From: Planctomycetota bacterium
Lineage (GTDB): Bacteria; Planctomycetota; Phycisphaerae; Sedimentisphaerales; Anaerobacaceae
Assembly: GCA_025459125.1 (NCBI GenBank)
Contig: JALORE010000019.1
Coordinates: 1-39,928, forward strand
Length of the DNA: 39,928 bases
Direction: 5' to 3'
A program made the translations under genes and the position numbers. The notes under the pieces are model-generated. The model did not search any database, had not been told where the DNA came from, and saw only the letters and a program-made list of their open reading frames with translations. This document shows positions 15,375 to 23,012 of this stretch, piece by piece (the stretch's first letter is position 1; the number at the start of each line of letters is the position of its first letter).

Positions 15375-17489
15375 TTATCGTGCTGCCGGAGGTGCGGAGC
15401 CGACGTAGCCGGCCTCGACGCAGTACTCGAAGATGGCGCGGGCGAGCGTGCCGGCGTCGCTGCCGCCGTGCTGGCCGCCTTCGACGACCACGGCCAGGGC
15501 GATCTTCGCGCCCTGGGTGTCCTGGGCAAAGCCTGCAAACCAGGCATTGTCGGGCCCCTCGGTGGACCCGGTCTTGCCGTAGAGCTTCACCCCGTGCCGG
15601 CCCAGGTCGTTGCCGGCGAACACCGTGTAGGCGGTGCCGCCCTGCTCATTGACGACGGCGCTCATGCCGTCGCGCACGACGTCGAGCGTGGCGGGCGCGA
15701 TCGGCAGATCGACCGGTTCCGCCGGCGCCGGCGGGGCGGGGCTGAGGAACAGGCGCGGCGGCAGGAACCGGCCGCCGCGCGCCAGGGTGGCGAAGGCGTT
15801 GGCCACCTGCAGCGGTGTCACCCGGAAGTTGCCCTGCCCGATGCCGAACATCTTGCGATCGCGTTCCAGCAGCGGGGGGATCTCCCCGTCCGGGTGGGCC
15901 GCGGCCAGCGTGCTGCCGATTTCCCCGGGCCACTGCCGCAGGCGCCGCGGAATCGAGCCGGGGGCGGGCGGCACCGGGCAGTCCAGCGGGATCTCCCGCC
16001 CGTAGCCGAAGCGCAGCAGCCATTGCTGCAAGACCGGCGCGTCCAGGCTGGCGGCCAGACGCGAAAAATATACATTGCAGCTACCTTTCGTCGCATTGCG
16101 GGCGGTGTTGGTCCACAGGCTGTCGTGGCCGGTGTGGGAGCGCCGGTAGATCAGGCAGCGCGGCCAGCCGGCCGGCGGCTCCGCGGCCGGACAGGAGATC
16201 GGCTCCTGGGCCGTGATGGCGCCGGACTCCAGGCCGGCGATGAGGATCGCGGGCTTGGCCACCGATCCCGGCGGATAGTGCCGGTAGATCGTGCGGTTGA
16301 CGGTCGGCCGGTTGGGATCGGCCAGCAGCTTGCCGTAGTGGTCCCGGGCGCCGTTGAGGTCGAAGCTGGGCAGCGACACCAGGGCCAGGATTTCGCCCGA
16401 GCGGACGTCGAGGACCACCGCTGCGGTCGGGGCCCGGCAATAGGCTGGATTGAGCTGCGGGTCCAGGATCCGCCGCTCGATCCGCTCCTGCAGGTCAATG
16501 TCCAGGGTGAGCTGGACGTCCCGGCCCAGCTGGCTCTCGGTCTGGCGGATCAGTTGCTTGTCGATATCGTAGGCCACCTCGCCGCGCCGGCCGCGCAGGA
16601 TGCTCTCGCAGACGTACTCGACGCCGTCCTCGCGGCCGCAGACCTCGCCCTGTTGGTAACTGGCCAGCGGATCGTTGGCGAAGGCCTTGAGCGGTTGGGT
16701 CGCGCCGCCCACCCAGCCGATCGTCTGGGCGGCGGCAGACCGGTAGGGATAATACCGCTGCCCCGTCGGGAGGACCTCGACATCGTTGCAGTCCGTGAAT
16801 TCGAGCTGCGCTTCGGTGACCTCATCCTCCGTCTTCAACTCGAGCAGCGTGCCGTCCCGCTCCAGGTCGGGCACGTCCTCCAGGGCGGCGATCCGCCGGT
16901 TGCGCTCGGCGGCCTCCGGATACCGGCGTTCCAGGGCGGCGATCGCCTGGGACACCGGGACGCTGTTGAGGCCGCCGTACTTCGCCATCAGATCGGCGTC
17001 CGGCTGGTTCCGGGCCCAATAGAAGAAACTGCGGATGTTCCAGACCGTATCGTTGAGGTTCTGCAGGTTGGTCTCCGCCTGCACGCGGTTCAGGCCGAAG
17101 CGGGCGCACTTGGCCAGGATGCGCTCCAGGTCCTGCCGCCTGCCTTTGATCTGTTGGTGGACCTTGTACTGGTCCGCCATGGGCACGGCGGCGAGCTTGG
17201 CCTGGGCGACCCGGTCGTCCAGGTAACAGCTCAGCCGGTAATTGATCCGGACTTCGAATTGCGGCATGTCCGCGGCCAGGGTCGCGCCACGGCGGTCGAG
17301 GATCTTGCCACGCAGCGTCTGGAACTGCCGCGCGCGGGTTCCCAGTTCCTTGAGTTGGTCGATCTCGGCCTGGACCGGGCCCGGCGCGGACAGTTGCAGT
17401 TGCGCGAGCCGCACGATGCAGACCAGCAGCACCGCCAGACTGACGCCGAGGAACACCTTGACGCGATTCTCATACACGACCAATCCCAT
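15375..17489 (-). CDS. mrdA: Elongasome transpeptidase MrdA (PBP2)
   Basis: This 704-aa class B penicillin-binding protein is the PBP2-type transpeptidase of lateral wall synthesis, acting with MreBCD and RodA. It has a membrane helix (about 11-31, KVFLGVSLAVLLVCIVRLAQL), a dimer domain starting RGKILDRRGATLAADMPQFEV, a large inserted region (about 100-230) and a transpeptidase domain with SVAK (Ser409, Lys412), SCN (470-472) and KTGS (639-642). The Ser-Ala/Val-x-Lys context PPGSVAKPA and DNAWFAGFA are typical of MrdA. It follows mreD by 6 bp, which fixes its role. rodA, often the next gene, is not present; the operon ends here against a convergent gene. Confidence 0.9.
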   Translation of the reverse strand: MGLVVYENRVKVFLGVSLAVLLVCIVRLAQLQLSAPGPVQAEIDQLKELGTRARQFQTLRGKILDRRGATLAADMPQFEVRINYRLSCYLDDRVAQAKLAAVPMADQYKVHQQIKGRRQDLERILAKCARFGLNRVQAETNLQNLNDTVWNIRSFFYWARNQPDADLMAKYGGLNSVPVSQAIAALERRYPEAAERNRRIAALEDVPDLERDGTLLELKTEDEVTEAQLEFTDCNDVEVLPTGQRYYPYRSAAAQTIGWVGGATQPLKAFANDPLASYQQGEVCGREDGVEYVCESILRGRRGEVAYDIDKQLIRQTESQLGRDVQLTLDIDLQERIERRILDPQLNPAYCRAPTAAVVLDVRSGEILALVSLPSFDLNGARDHYGKLLADPNRPTVNRTIYRHYPPGSVAKPAILIAGLESGAITAQEPISCPAAEPPAGWPRCLIYRRSHTGHDSLWTNTARNATKGSCNVYFSRLAASLDAPVLQQWLLRFGYGREIPLDCPVPPAPGSIPRRLRQWPGEIGSTLAAAHPDGEIPPLLERDRKMFGIGQGNFRVTPLQVANAFATLARGGRFLPPRLFLSPAPPAPAEPVDLPIAPATLDVVRDGMSAVVNEQGGTAYTVFAGNDLGRHGVKLYGKTGSTEGPDNAWFAGFAQDTQGAKIALAVVVEGGQHGGSDAGTLARAIFEYCVEAGYVGSAPPAAR

Positions 17490-17495
17490 CGTCCG

Positions 17496-18023
17496 TTATC
17501 GCCAGCGGAACCGGCGGAGGCGGCCGGGGCCCCGACCGGGCATCCGCATCCACCAGCCGAAGGGCAGGAACAAGAACGGCCCGATGACCGCCGAGTAGAG
17601 CGGCTGCCAGAACAGGGCCGCTGCCAGGTTGACCGAGAGTCGGTCGGCCCGCAGGAACGCCAGCAGCCAGCTCAGGCCGGCCGTCAGAAACCCCATGAGA
17701 AAGATCGTCACCGCCTGGTACAGCAGCCGGCGCACCGAGAGCGTGCTGTTGAGATCGGCCAGCAGCGCGCCGAACAGGCCGAAACTGACCATCCGCGGTC
17801 CCATCAGCCGGCTCACCACCGGGTTGCTCAGGTCCGCGGCAAACCCGATCGCGAACGAGGCCACGATAGCCTCCCGGGAGCTCGCGTGCAGGGCGAAGAA
17901 GACCAACAGGATCAGCAGCAGGTCCGGTTTGACCCCGGGACGCAGGATCTCGATCACGCGCACCAGACCGGTTTGCAGGAGGGAGGCGACCAACACCAGC
18001 ACGGCAAACCGGAACCAACGCAT
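17496..18023 (-). CDS. mreD: Rod shape-determining protein MreD
   Basis: A 175-aa polytopic membrane protein with about five hydrophobic segments, starting MRWFRFAVLVLVASLLQTGLV and including KPDLLLILLVFFALH and FAIGFAADLSNP, which are typical of MreD. MreD links MreC with the cytoplasmic MreB filaments in the elongasome. GGGAG lies 7 nt upstream of the ATG. Its place between mreC and mrdA is the standard order. The basic C-terminus (GRGPGRLRRFRWR) fits a cytoplasmic end. Confidence 0.88.
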   Translation of the reverse strand: MRWFRFAVLVLVASLLQTGLVRVIEILRPGVKPDLLLILLVFFALHASSREAIVASFAIGFAADLSNPVVSRLMGPRMVSFGLFGALLADLNSTLSVRRLLYQAVTIFLMGFLTAGLSWLLAFLRADRLSVNLAAALFWQPLYSAVIGPFLFLPFGWWMRMPGRGPGRLRRFRWR

Positions 18024-18058
18024 GCCATCACTCCCGAGTCTCCTGCCTGCCCCGGCGT

Positions 18059-18889
18059 CTAAGGGGTCGAGACGGGCCGGAGAACCACGACTTCGCCCAG
18101 GGCCGCGATGTCACACATGGGTCGGACGGTGATTTCCTGGACGATCGGCCGATCCGGGTCCCGCCGACTCCGGACCACTTCGCCGACGACCACGGGCACG
18201 TCGAGGAAACCCTGCCGCGGCTGAGCGTATACGGCGTCGCGCGCGCGGATCGTGTACGTGTCGGGCACGTTGGCGATCCGCCCGCCGCCCTCGCCGCGAC
18301 CGTCCAGGACCCAGGGCACCGTGAAGCTGCCGACCGTGACCGGGATGTGGGAGCTCGCGTCGGTGATCAGCCGGACCCGCGCGCCGCGGGCCGAGACGTC
18401 GGAGACGACGCCGATGACGCACTGGTGATCGAGGAGGGTGTCCGTGAAGCTCAGCACGTACTGCCCGACGGCCACGCCGCGGTCCTGGCCCTGGTTGATC
18501 GTCAGCTCATCCTGCATCGGCATGATGACCCTGGCGGGAATGGGCTGCATCTGCTCCAGCCCGGGTTGGGCCCGCAGCTTTGTCAGCTTCTCGATCCGGC
18601 CGTAGGCCTCCTGGAGCTGGGCCTGGAGATTGAGGGACTGGGTCCGGAGCTGCTGGTTGGCCTGGAGAACCGCTTCATGCTCCCGGGGGTTGACGTTGCG
18701 CACCTGTGTCGTGGCCTGGACCCGCACCATGCCGTTACCGAGCGCCAGGGGCCAGTGAAACACGCGCGCGTAGGTCATCTGCAGCCGGCCGGCCGCCTCC
18801 CGGGGGACCAGAAACAGGAAGGTCAGTCCCACCAGCATACCCCAGGCGAAGAGCATTCCTTTCGATCTGCGGGCCCATTGTTTCTTCAT
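18059..18889 (-). CDS. mreC: Rod shape-determining protein MreC
   Basis: A 276-aa bitopic protein: membrane helix at about 11-28 (GMLFAWGMLVGLTFLFLV), periplasmic coiled coil at about 70-105 (HEAVLQANQQLRTQSLNLQA), and the MreC double beta-barrel (about 115-276). The family motifs INQGQDRGVAVGQYV and CVIGVVSDVSARGARVRLITD are clear; the coiled coil would mediate dimerisation and PBP2 contact. It lies 41 bp after mreB and 35 bp before mreD. The ribosome site is weak (AAAG), suggesting coupling to mreB translation or a low rate. Confidence 0.9.
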   Translation of the reverse strand: MKKQWARRSKGMLFAWGMLVGLTFLFLVPREAAGRLQMTYARVFHWPLALGNGMVRVQATTQVRNVNPREHEAVLQANQQLRTQSLNLQAQLQEAYGRIEKLTKLRAQPGLEQMQPIPARVIMPMQDELTINQGQDRGVAVGQYVLSFTDTLLDHQCVIGVVSDVSARGARVRLITDASSHIPVTVGSFTVPWVLDGRGEGGGRIANVPDTYTIRARDAVYAQPRQGFLDVPVVVGEVVRSRRDPDRPIVQEITVRPMCDIAALGEVVVLRPVSTP

Positions 18890-18930
18890 ACTATCTTTGT
18901 CGGCCAGGAGCGTTGCCCAACATCAAACGG

Positions 18931-19986
18931 TCAATCGTACGCGCGTTCACTGTGGTCCATCGTATCCTTCCACAGCTCGAGGTTCTCCAGATACACGCTG
19001 GTGCCGCGGGCCACACAACTGAGCGGGTCCTCCGCCCGGAAAACCCGCAGGCCGGTGGCGTTGCCCAGCACGCGGTCCATGCCCCGCAGCAGCGAGCCGC
19101 CGCCGCAGATGCAGATGCCGTTTTCGATCAGGTCGGCGGCGAGTTCCGGCTCCGCCCGCTCCAGCGTCGAGGTGACCGCCTCGATGATCTGCGAGACGGG
19201 GTCTTTCAGGGCTTCACGAATCTCCTCGCTGGTGACGACGATCTTGCGCGGCAGGCCCGAGATCGTGTCGCGCCCGGCGATTTCCATGGTCAGTTCCTCC
19301 TCCAGCGGGGCGGCCGAGCCGATCTGGATCTTGACCTTCTCGGCCCGGGCCTCGCCGATCAGGAGGTTGTAGGTGCGCTTGAGGTGGTTGATCACGGCCT
19401 CGTCCATGTCGTCGCCGCCGACGCGGATGGACGTGGCGGTCGCGATATCCGCCAGCGACATGATGGCAACCTCGGTGGTACCACCGCCGGTGTCGCAGAT
19501 CATCGAGGCGGTCGGCTCCGTGATGGGCAGACCCGCGCCGATGCCCGCGGCCATGGGCTCGTCGACCAGGTAGACCCGCCGGGCGCCGGCTCGTTCGGCG
19601 CTGTCGATGACGGCCCGCCGCTCGACCGCGGTGATGCCGCTCGGCACCGCGATCACGACGCGCGGCCGCACCAGCCCGCCCCGGCCGTGCACCTTGCGGA
19701 TGAAGTAACTGAGCATCTTCTCCGTCACTTCGAAGTCGCTGATGACGCCGTCCTTGAGCGGACGGATGGCGCTGATCGAGCCGGGGGTCTTGCCCAGCAT
19801 CTCGCGCGCCACCAGGCCGACGGCCTCCCCATCATTGAGGACAATATTGGTCCCTTTGCGGACCGCGACGACGGAGGGCTCGTTCAGGACAATTCCTTTG
19901 TCGCGAACACAAACCAGCGTGGTACAGGTACCGAGGTCGATCCCCATATCCATGCTGAAAAAGCCAAGAATTGCGTCCAACAGCAC
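18931..19986 (-). CDS. mreB: Actin-like rod shape protein MreB
   Basis: MreB polymerises beneath the inner membrane and guides elongasome synthesis. The 351-aa sequence has the actin-fold motifs: phosphate 1 DMGIDLGTCTTLVCV, connect 1, phosphate 2 ICDTGGGTTEVAI, the hinge RVGGDDMDEAV and adenosine motif ICGGGSLLRGMD. The start is GTG at 19986, with AAAGGAGT 6 nt upstream; ATGs at codons 12 and 14 have no such site. The N-terminus MLLDAILGFFSMD could be the membrane-binding amphipathic helix. GTCTTLV has Cys where many MreBs have Ala or Ser. It is the third gene of the operon. Confidence 0.93.
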   Translation of the reverse strand: MLLDAILGFFSMDMGIDLGTCTTLVCVRDKGIVLNEPSVVAVRKGTNIVLNDGEAVGLVAREMLGKTPGSISAIRPLKDGVISDFEVTEKMLSYFIRKVHGRGGLVRPRVVIAVPSGITAVERRAVIDSAERAGARRVYLVDEPMAAGIGAGLPITEPTASMICDTGGGTTEVAIMSLADIATATSIRVGGDDMDEAVINHLKRTYNLLIGEARAEKVKIQIGSAAPLEEELTMEIAGRDTISGLPRKIVVTSEEIREALKDPVSQIIEAVTSTLERAEPELAADLIENGICICGGGSLLRGMDRVLGNATGLRVFRAEDPLSCVARGTSVYLENLELWKDTMDHSERAYD

Positions 19987-20059
19987 AGGCGACTCCTTTC
20001 TGAGACGGCTATTGGATATTGTGAGTGCCGCCCGGCGGCACCGTCAAGGGATTTTTTGG

Positions 20060-20218
20060 CTAGGGCTGCCCAAAAATCGTGCCGTAACGCGCATGGCAGG
20101 CGTAGGTTACGTACGCCGAGGTCGCCAGCAGGACCCCGAAGGCGAGGGCGAGGATGGCCGTATACAGGTTGCTGGGCGGGGAGATCTTCCCTCCGCGGGA
20201 TTGAGGCATCGGACTCAT
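20060..20218 (-). CDS. 52-aa single-span membrane protein upstream of mreB
   Basis: A small gene under 60 codons. It encodes MSPMPQSRGGKISPPSNLYT, a hydrophobic helix (about residues 19-36, AILALAFGVLLATSAYV) and a short tail ending FGQP. A perfect AGGAGG lies 10 nt upstream of the ATG at 20218, which argues strongly that it is translated. It is 54 bp after the coiled-coil protein gene and 73 bp before mreB, all on the minus strand, so it is likely cotranscribed with the elongasome genes. I recognise no family. The predicted topology is N-in with a small periplasmic end, or the reverse. Confidence 0.72.
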   Translation of the reverse strand: MSPMPQSRGGKISPPSNLYTAILALAFGVLLATSAYVTYACHARYGTIFGQP

Positions 20219-20272
20219 AGACGAATAACCTCCTGGCGGTCCAGTCGCAGGATGCGGTTCACCGCTCTCGGC

Positions 20273-21172
20273 TTACAGATTCGTGGCCACCTTGTCGCCG
20301 GTCTGCGGCTGCAGGCCCGGCTGGATTAGATCGAGCAGACCGACCGCTTTGTCCGGCCAGACCTCCAGGATCAGTATATCCGCCACCCACCGGTCCCCCC
20401 GGATGACGTGGAACTTCATATCCTGCCGCACGCCGGCGGCCGTGCCGATGGAGATCTCCGTCAGCCGGCTGCGCAGATCCACCGTCGTGATCTGGCCGGT
20501 CAGGCCGATGCTGCGGGTCCCGGTGCCGATCGGCAGGATCGGCGCCGTCGGACGGACGCTCGACGTGCCCGGCGCCACCGTTGTCGGCGGCGGTGTGGCG
20601 ATCTTGCCGAACTTGACCAGGTACTGGTTCACCCGATCCCCCAGGTCCTGATTCTCCTGCGTCAACTGCCGCACTTTGTCCTCGAGCTGGGCGATGATCG
20701 TCACTCGCTCCACCAGGGTCTGGCTCGTCTCGGTCAACTCCTTCTCCCGCTCGATTCGCTCAGCTTCCAGGGCTTGGACCTTCTTCTGGGCCTCCTCGAA
20801 CAACCCCGTCTGTTGCTTGACCGTCGAGTTGGCGGTCTGCACCACGTCACCCATGTTCGTGATCTTCTGCACCAGTTGGTCGTTCTGTCGCTGGGCGGCC
20901 TCCAGGTCCGCCGCGAGCTTCACCCGCTGCGCCTCCAGGGCGTTGATCTTCCCTTCGAGCGTCTGCTTGAGATCGTCGGCGGCTTTCTTGGCCGCTTCCT
21001 CTCCCTTCTGCGCGCTATCCCGTCCCTCGTTGGCGGACCGCAGTCGCTGCCCGTTGGTTTCCGCGGTCTTCTTGAAGTTTTCCGCGGTGGCCACGTACGT
21101 CGCCACGATCCCGCCGAGGAAGATGGAGAAAATGCTGACTAACAGGATCAGAACCTTGGTAAGCGTACTCAA
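20273..21172 (-). CDS. Membrane-anchored coiled-coil protein heading the mre operon
   Basis: A 299-aa protein with an N-terminal membrane helix (about 6-29, KVLILLVSIFSIFLGGIVATYV), a long coiled coil (about 30-175, rich in Ala, Lys, Glu and Gln heptads), a Pro/Thr linker (about 185-215) and a C-terminal beta-rich domain (about 225-299, ending QPQTGDKVATNL). The last domain, with LTEISIGTAAGVRQDMKFHVI, vaguely recalls the beta-barrel of MreC-like or FlgT-like proteins, but I cannot assign it. It is the first gene after a strong promoter and precedes the 52-aa protein and mreBCD-mrdA. A scaffolding role between membrane and wall is inferred from its shape and position only. Confidence 0.85.
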   Translation of the reverse strand: MSTLTKVLILLVSIFSIFLGGIVATYVATAENFKKTAETNGQRLRSANEGRDSAQKGEEAAKKAADDLKQTLEGKINALEAQRVKLAADLEAAQRQNDQLVQKITNMGDVVQTANSTVKQQTGLFEEAQKKVQALEAERIEREKELTETSQTLVERVTIIAQLEDKVRQLTQENQDLGDRVNQYLVKFGKIATPPPTTVAPGTSSVRPTAPILPIGTGTRSIGLTGQITTVDLRSRLTEISIGTAAGVRQDMKFHVIRGDRWVADILILEVWPDKAVGLLDLIQPGLQPQTGDKVATNL

Positions 21173-21335
21173 GACAGGCTCCTTTCACCAATCCGCACGT
21201 GTTAGCAGTACTCGAAAACCCTGCCCTATCGGACGTTGGGCGCGTGCCAAGAGAAGGACTCCGCCGGAAAGGCCTCTTGGCGGCGAAGGAAGCTACCTTC
21301 CTGCCCATACCCCGATACTACATCTGCACGTCATT

Positions 21336-21364
21336 ATTTTAAGCTTTGGCCTGATTCAGGTCAA
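21336..21364 (-). promoter_or_regulatory. Promoter of the coiled-coil/mreBCD/mrdA operon
   Basis: On the minus strand TTGACC (21364-21359), a 17-bp spacer and TAAAAT (21341-21336) make a good sigma70-type promoter. Transcription would begin near 21329, giving a leader of about 157 nt in which GCCAAGAG and CTCTTGGC form an 8-bp stem around a 20-nt loop. Confidence 0.65.
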
Positions 21365-21470
21365 GTTATTTTTCCCAAATAGCCCAAATAGAGAACTTTA
21401 TGGAGACGGGGCGACATTTGCGAAGCCTGGGTGATTCCGCGGGGCGTACGCCCGCGGCACACTGCCTCTG

Positions 21471-21570
21471 AAGATCGTCAAAGTAGAACTCTGACGATCT
21501 TGACGATCTTCGCGTGCTATCGGCCCTTTTGCGGGTGGCAAGACCGTCAACTCTTGGACTTGACGATCTT
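21471..21570. repeat. Paired AAGATCGTCA / TGACGATCTT hairpins
   Basis: First hairpin: AAGATCGTCA (21471-21480), 11-nt loop, TGACGATCTT (21492-21501), with a second tandem TGACGATCTT at 21501-21510. Second hairpin: AAGACCGTCAA (21540-21550), 9-nt loop, TTGACGATCTT (21560-21570). They lie in the 680-bp gap between the mre operon promoter and the HEAT lipoprotein gene, which holds no gene I can support. An imperfect palindrome CCGCGGGGCGTACGCCCGCGG-like, just upstream at about 21438-21458, adds to the repeat content. Confidence 0.6.
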
Positions 21571-21852
21571 CTCCGGCGGCCGGCGAAAAACGCACCGCTC
21601 GCCCGCCTTCCGACCGGGCGGCGGGGGCCGGCGTCAGGGCAACACCGGGCGTTTCCACCCTGCGTCCCGACGCTGCCGCCTGCGACGTGCGAGGTGGACT
21701 TCGGCAGAAGGGACGTTGGGCCTGTATGAGGCGTCGCGGTGTGACCCGATGAGAGCCATATTGAACCAGGCCGGATCTGGGGGGGCTCGCGGTTGTAAGT
21801 CAGTACGCTGAAAAAGGTTATGCTCTTCTGAGCAGGGCTGTCTGGGACAAGG

Positions 21853-23004
21853 CTACGAATCGTTCCGTTTCATGGCGCGGCGTAGTACGGCTCTGGCGGC
21901 GGCCAGACGCACGGTCTTGGACGAGTCCTGCAGCAGGCCCGGCAGGTACCGCCCTGGGGGACTCGTGCCGACCTCGCCAATGGCCAGGGCCGCCAGGGTC
22001 TTGATACGCTCCTGTCCCTGGGCGTCCACGTCGGCCAGCAGGTTCTTCTCGAATACTGCCAGGACCTCCGCCTCGCCGGCCGAATTGCCGAGCTTGCCCA
22101 GTTGCTCGGCAGCCGCCAAGCGGACCTCCGGGACCGGATCGTCGAGCATGGTGACGATCGCACTCTTGGCCTCATCGGTGCCCAACGCGCCCATGGCCCG
22201 AACCCCGATGACGCGATCGTCCGCGTACGCGCTGATCAGCCGCGTCCAGAGCGTGCGATAGATGCGGTGGTCGCCCAGCATGGCGATGGCCTCGGCGGTC
22301 TGCAGTACGACCATGTCGGAGGAGTCGTCCCGTTGCAGGGTCCAATAAAGAAAGCGGGTTCCCTCCTTGCGGCCGCTCTTGCCGAGCAGCAGGGCCGCGT
22401 TGGCCCGTACCGTCTGGTCGCTCCCGGCCACGGCGTTGCAGATATCCTGGTAGTGCTCCGCCTGGCCCAGCCGGTACAGGGCGTAGGAAGCCGCGATCTT
22501 GATGTTGGGGTTGGCGTCATTGAGCAGGGCGGCGATCTCGGTTTGGGCCGGCGTGAAGCCCAGGTCACCCAGCGCCAAAAGTGCCGCGAACCGGACCGGG
22601 ACCACCGGATCGGCCAGCAGCTTCTGAACGGGCGGTATCAGCCGGCCCTCCCGTGTCGAGGCCACCACCTCGACGGCATTGGCCCGGATTTGGGGATCGG
22701 CATCCTCCAGCCCCGCCGAGACGATCTGCCGGGCCTGTGCGGATAGATCGCCCGTGATCGGCGGCGGCGCGGGCGCGGACGCGGACGCGGAGGAGACCCC
22801 GGTCCGGGCGGGCCGGGCCGCCGGCTCGCAGCCGAGGATCGGCAGCAGGGCCAGGCAGAGAAGCGAGATTTGGGTGAATGGGCTGGATGGACGGTATGGA
22901 CGATATGGACGCGGCGCCGGTCCCCGGCTATCCACCAGGTCCAAGTTGTCCATCCCGTCGATTCCGTCCATCAGGTCCATCAGATTCACGGCGTCCTTTC
23001 CCAA
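21853..23004 (-). CDS. HEAT-repeat lipoprotein
   Basis: A protein of up to 383 aa dominated by HEAT/PBS-lyase-type helical repeats (about residues 90-380): units such as DADPQIRANAVEVVA, DPVVPVRFAALLALGDLG, DANPNIKIAASYALYRLG, DPVPEVRLAAAEQLGKLG and DSSKTVRLAAARAVL recur every 30-40 residues, a fold used for protein-protein contacts. ISLLCLALLPILGC gives a lipoprotein signal with Cys59 as probable acylation site. The start is uncertain: TTG at 23004 is 8 bp after the lnt stop, but residues 8-22 (LMDLMDGIDGMDNLD) are encoded by a tandem repeat, and GTG at codon 24 is a plausible alternative. Location outside the membrane, next to lnt, is inferred. Confidence 0.8.
   Translation of the reverse strand: MGKDAVNLMDLMDGIDGMDNLDLVDSRGPAPRPYRPYRPSSPFTQISLLCLALLPILGCEPAARPARTGVSSASASAPAPPPITGDLSAQARQIVSAGLEDADPQIRANAVEVVASTREGRLIPPVQKLLADPVVPVRFAALLALGDLGFTPAQTEIAALLNDANPNIKIAASYALYRLGQAEHYQDICNAVAGSDQTVRANAALLLGKSGRKEGTRFLYWTLQRDDSSDMVVLQTAEAIAMLGDHRIYRTLWTRLISAYADDRVIGVRAMGALGTDEAKSAIVTMLDDPVPEVRLAAAEQLGKLGNSAGEAEVLAVFEKNLLADVDAQGQERIKTLAALAIGEVGTSPPGRYLPGLLQDSSKTVRLAAARAVLRRAMKRNDS
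22874..22989. repeat. Inverted array of GGATGGAC / GTCCATC units
   Basis: On the plus strand, TGGATGGACGGTATGGACGA at 22884 onward gives three ATGGAC units at 9-bp period; GTCCA/GTCCATC units follow in inverted order from 22941 to 22982. GTGAAT (22874-22879) and ATTCAC (22984-22989) bound the element. It overlaps the 5' end of the HEAT lipoprotein frame. Confidence 0.6.
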
Positions 23005-23012
23005 GGCCCCCG

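Noticed and set aside
15309-18062. 917-codon open frame on the plus strand
   Set aside because: It lies antisense to mrdA and mreD, which carry full family motifs. High GC content opens long antisense frames; its translation is rich in Arg, Gly and Asp, with no recognisable domain.
21471-21570. Possible small CRISPR array
   Set aside because: The repeated units are 9-11 bp palindromes at irregular spacing, with no 25-40 bp repeats, and no cas genes are present.
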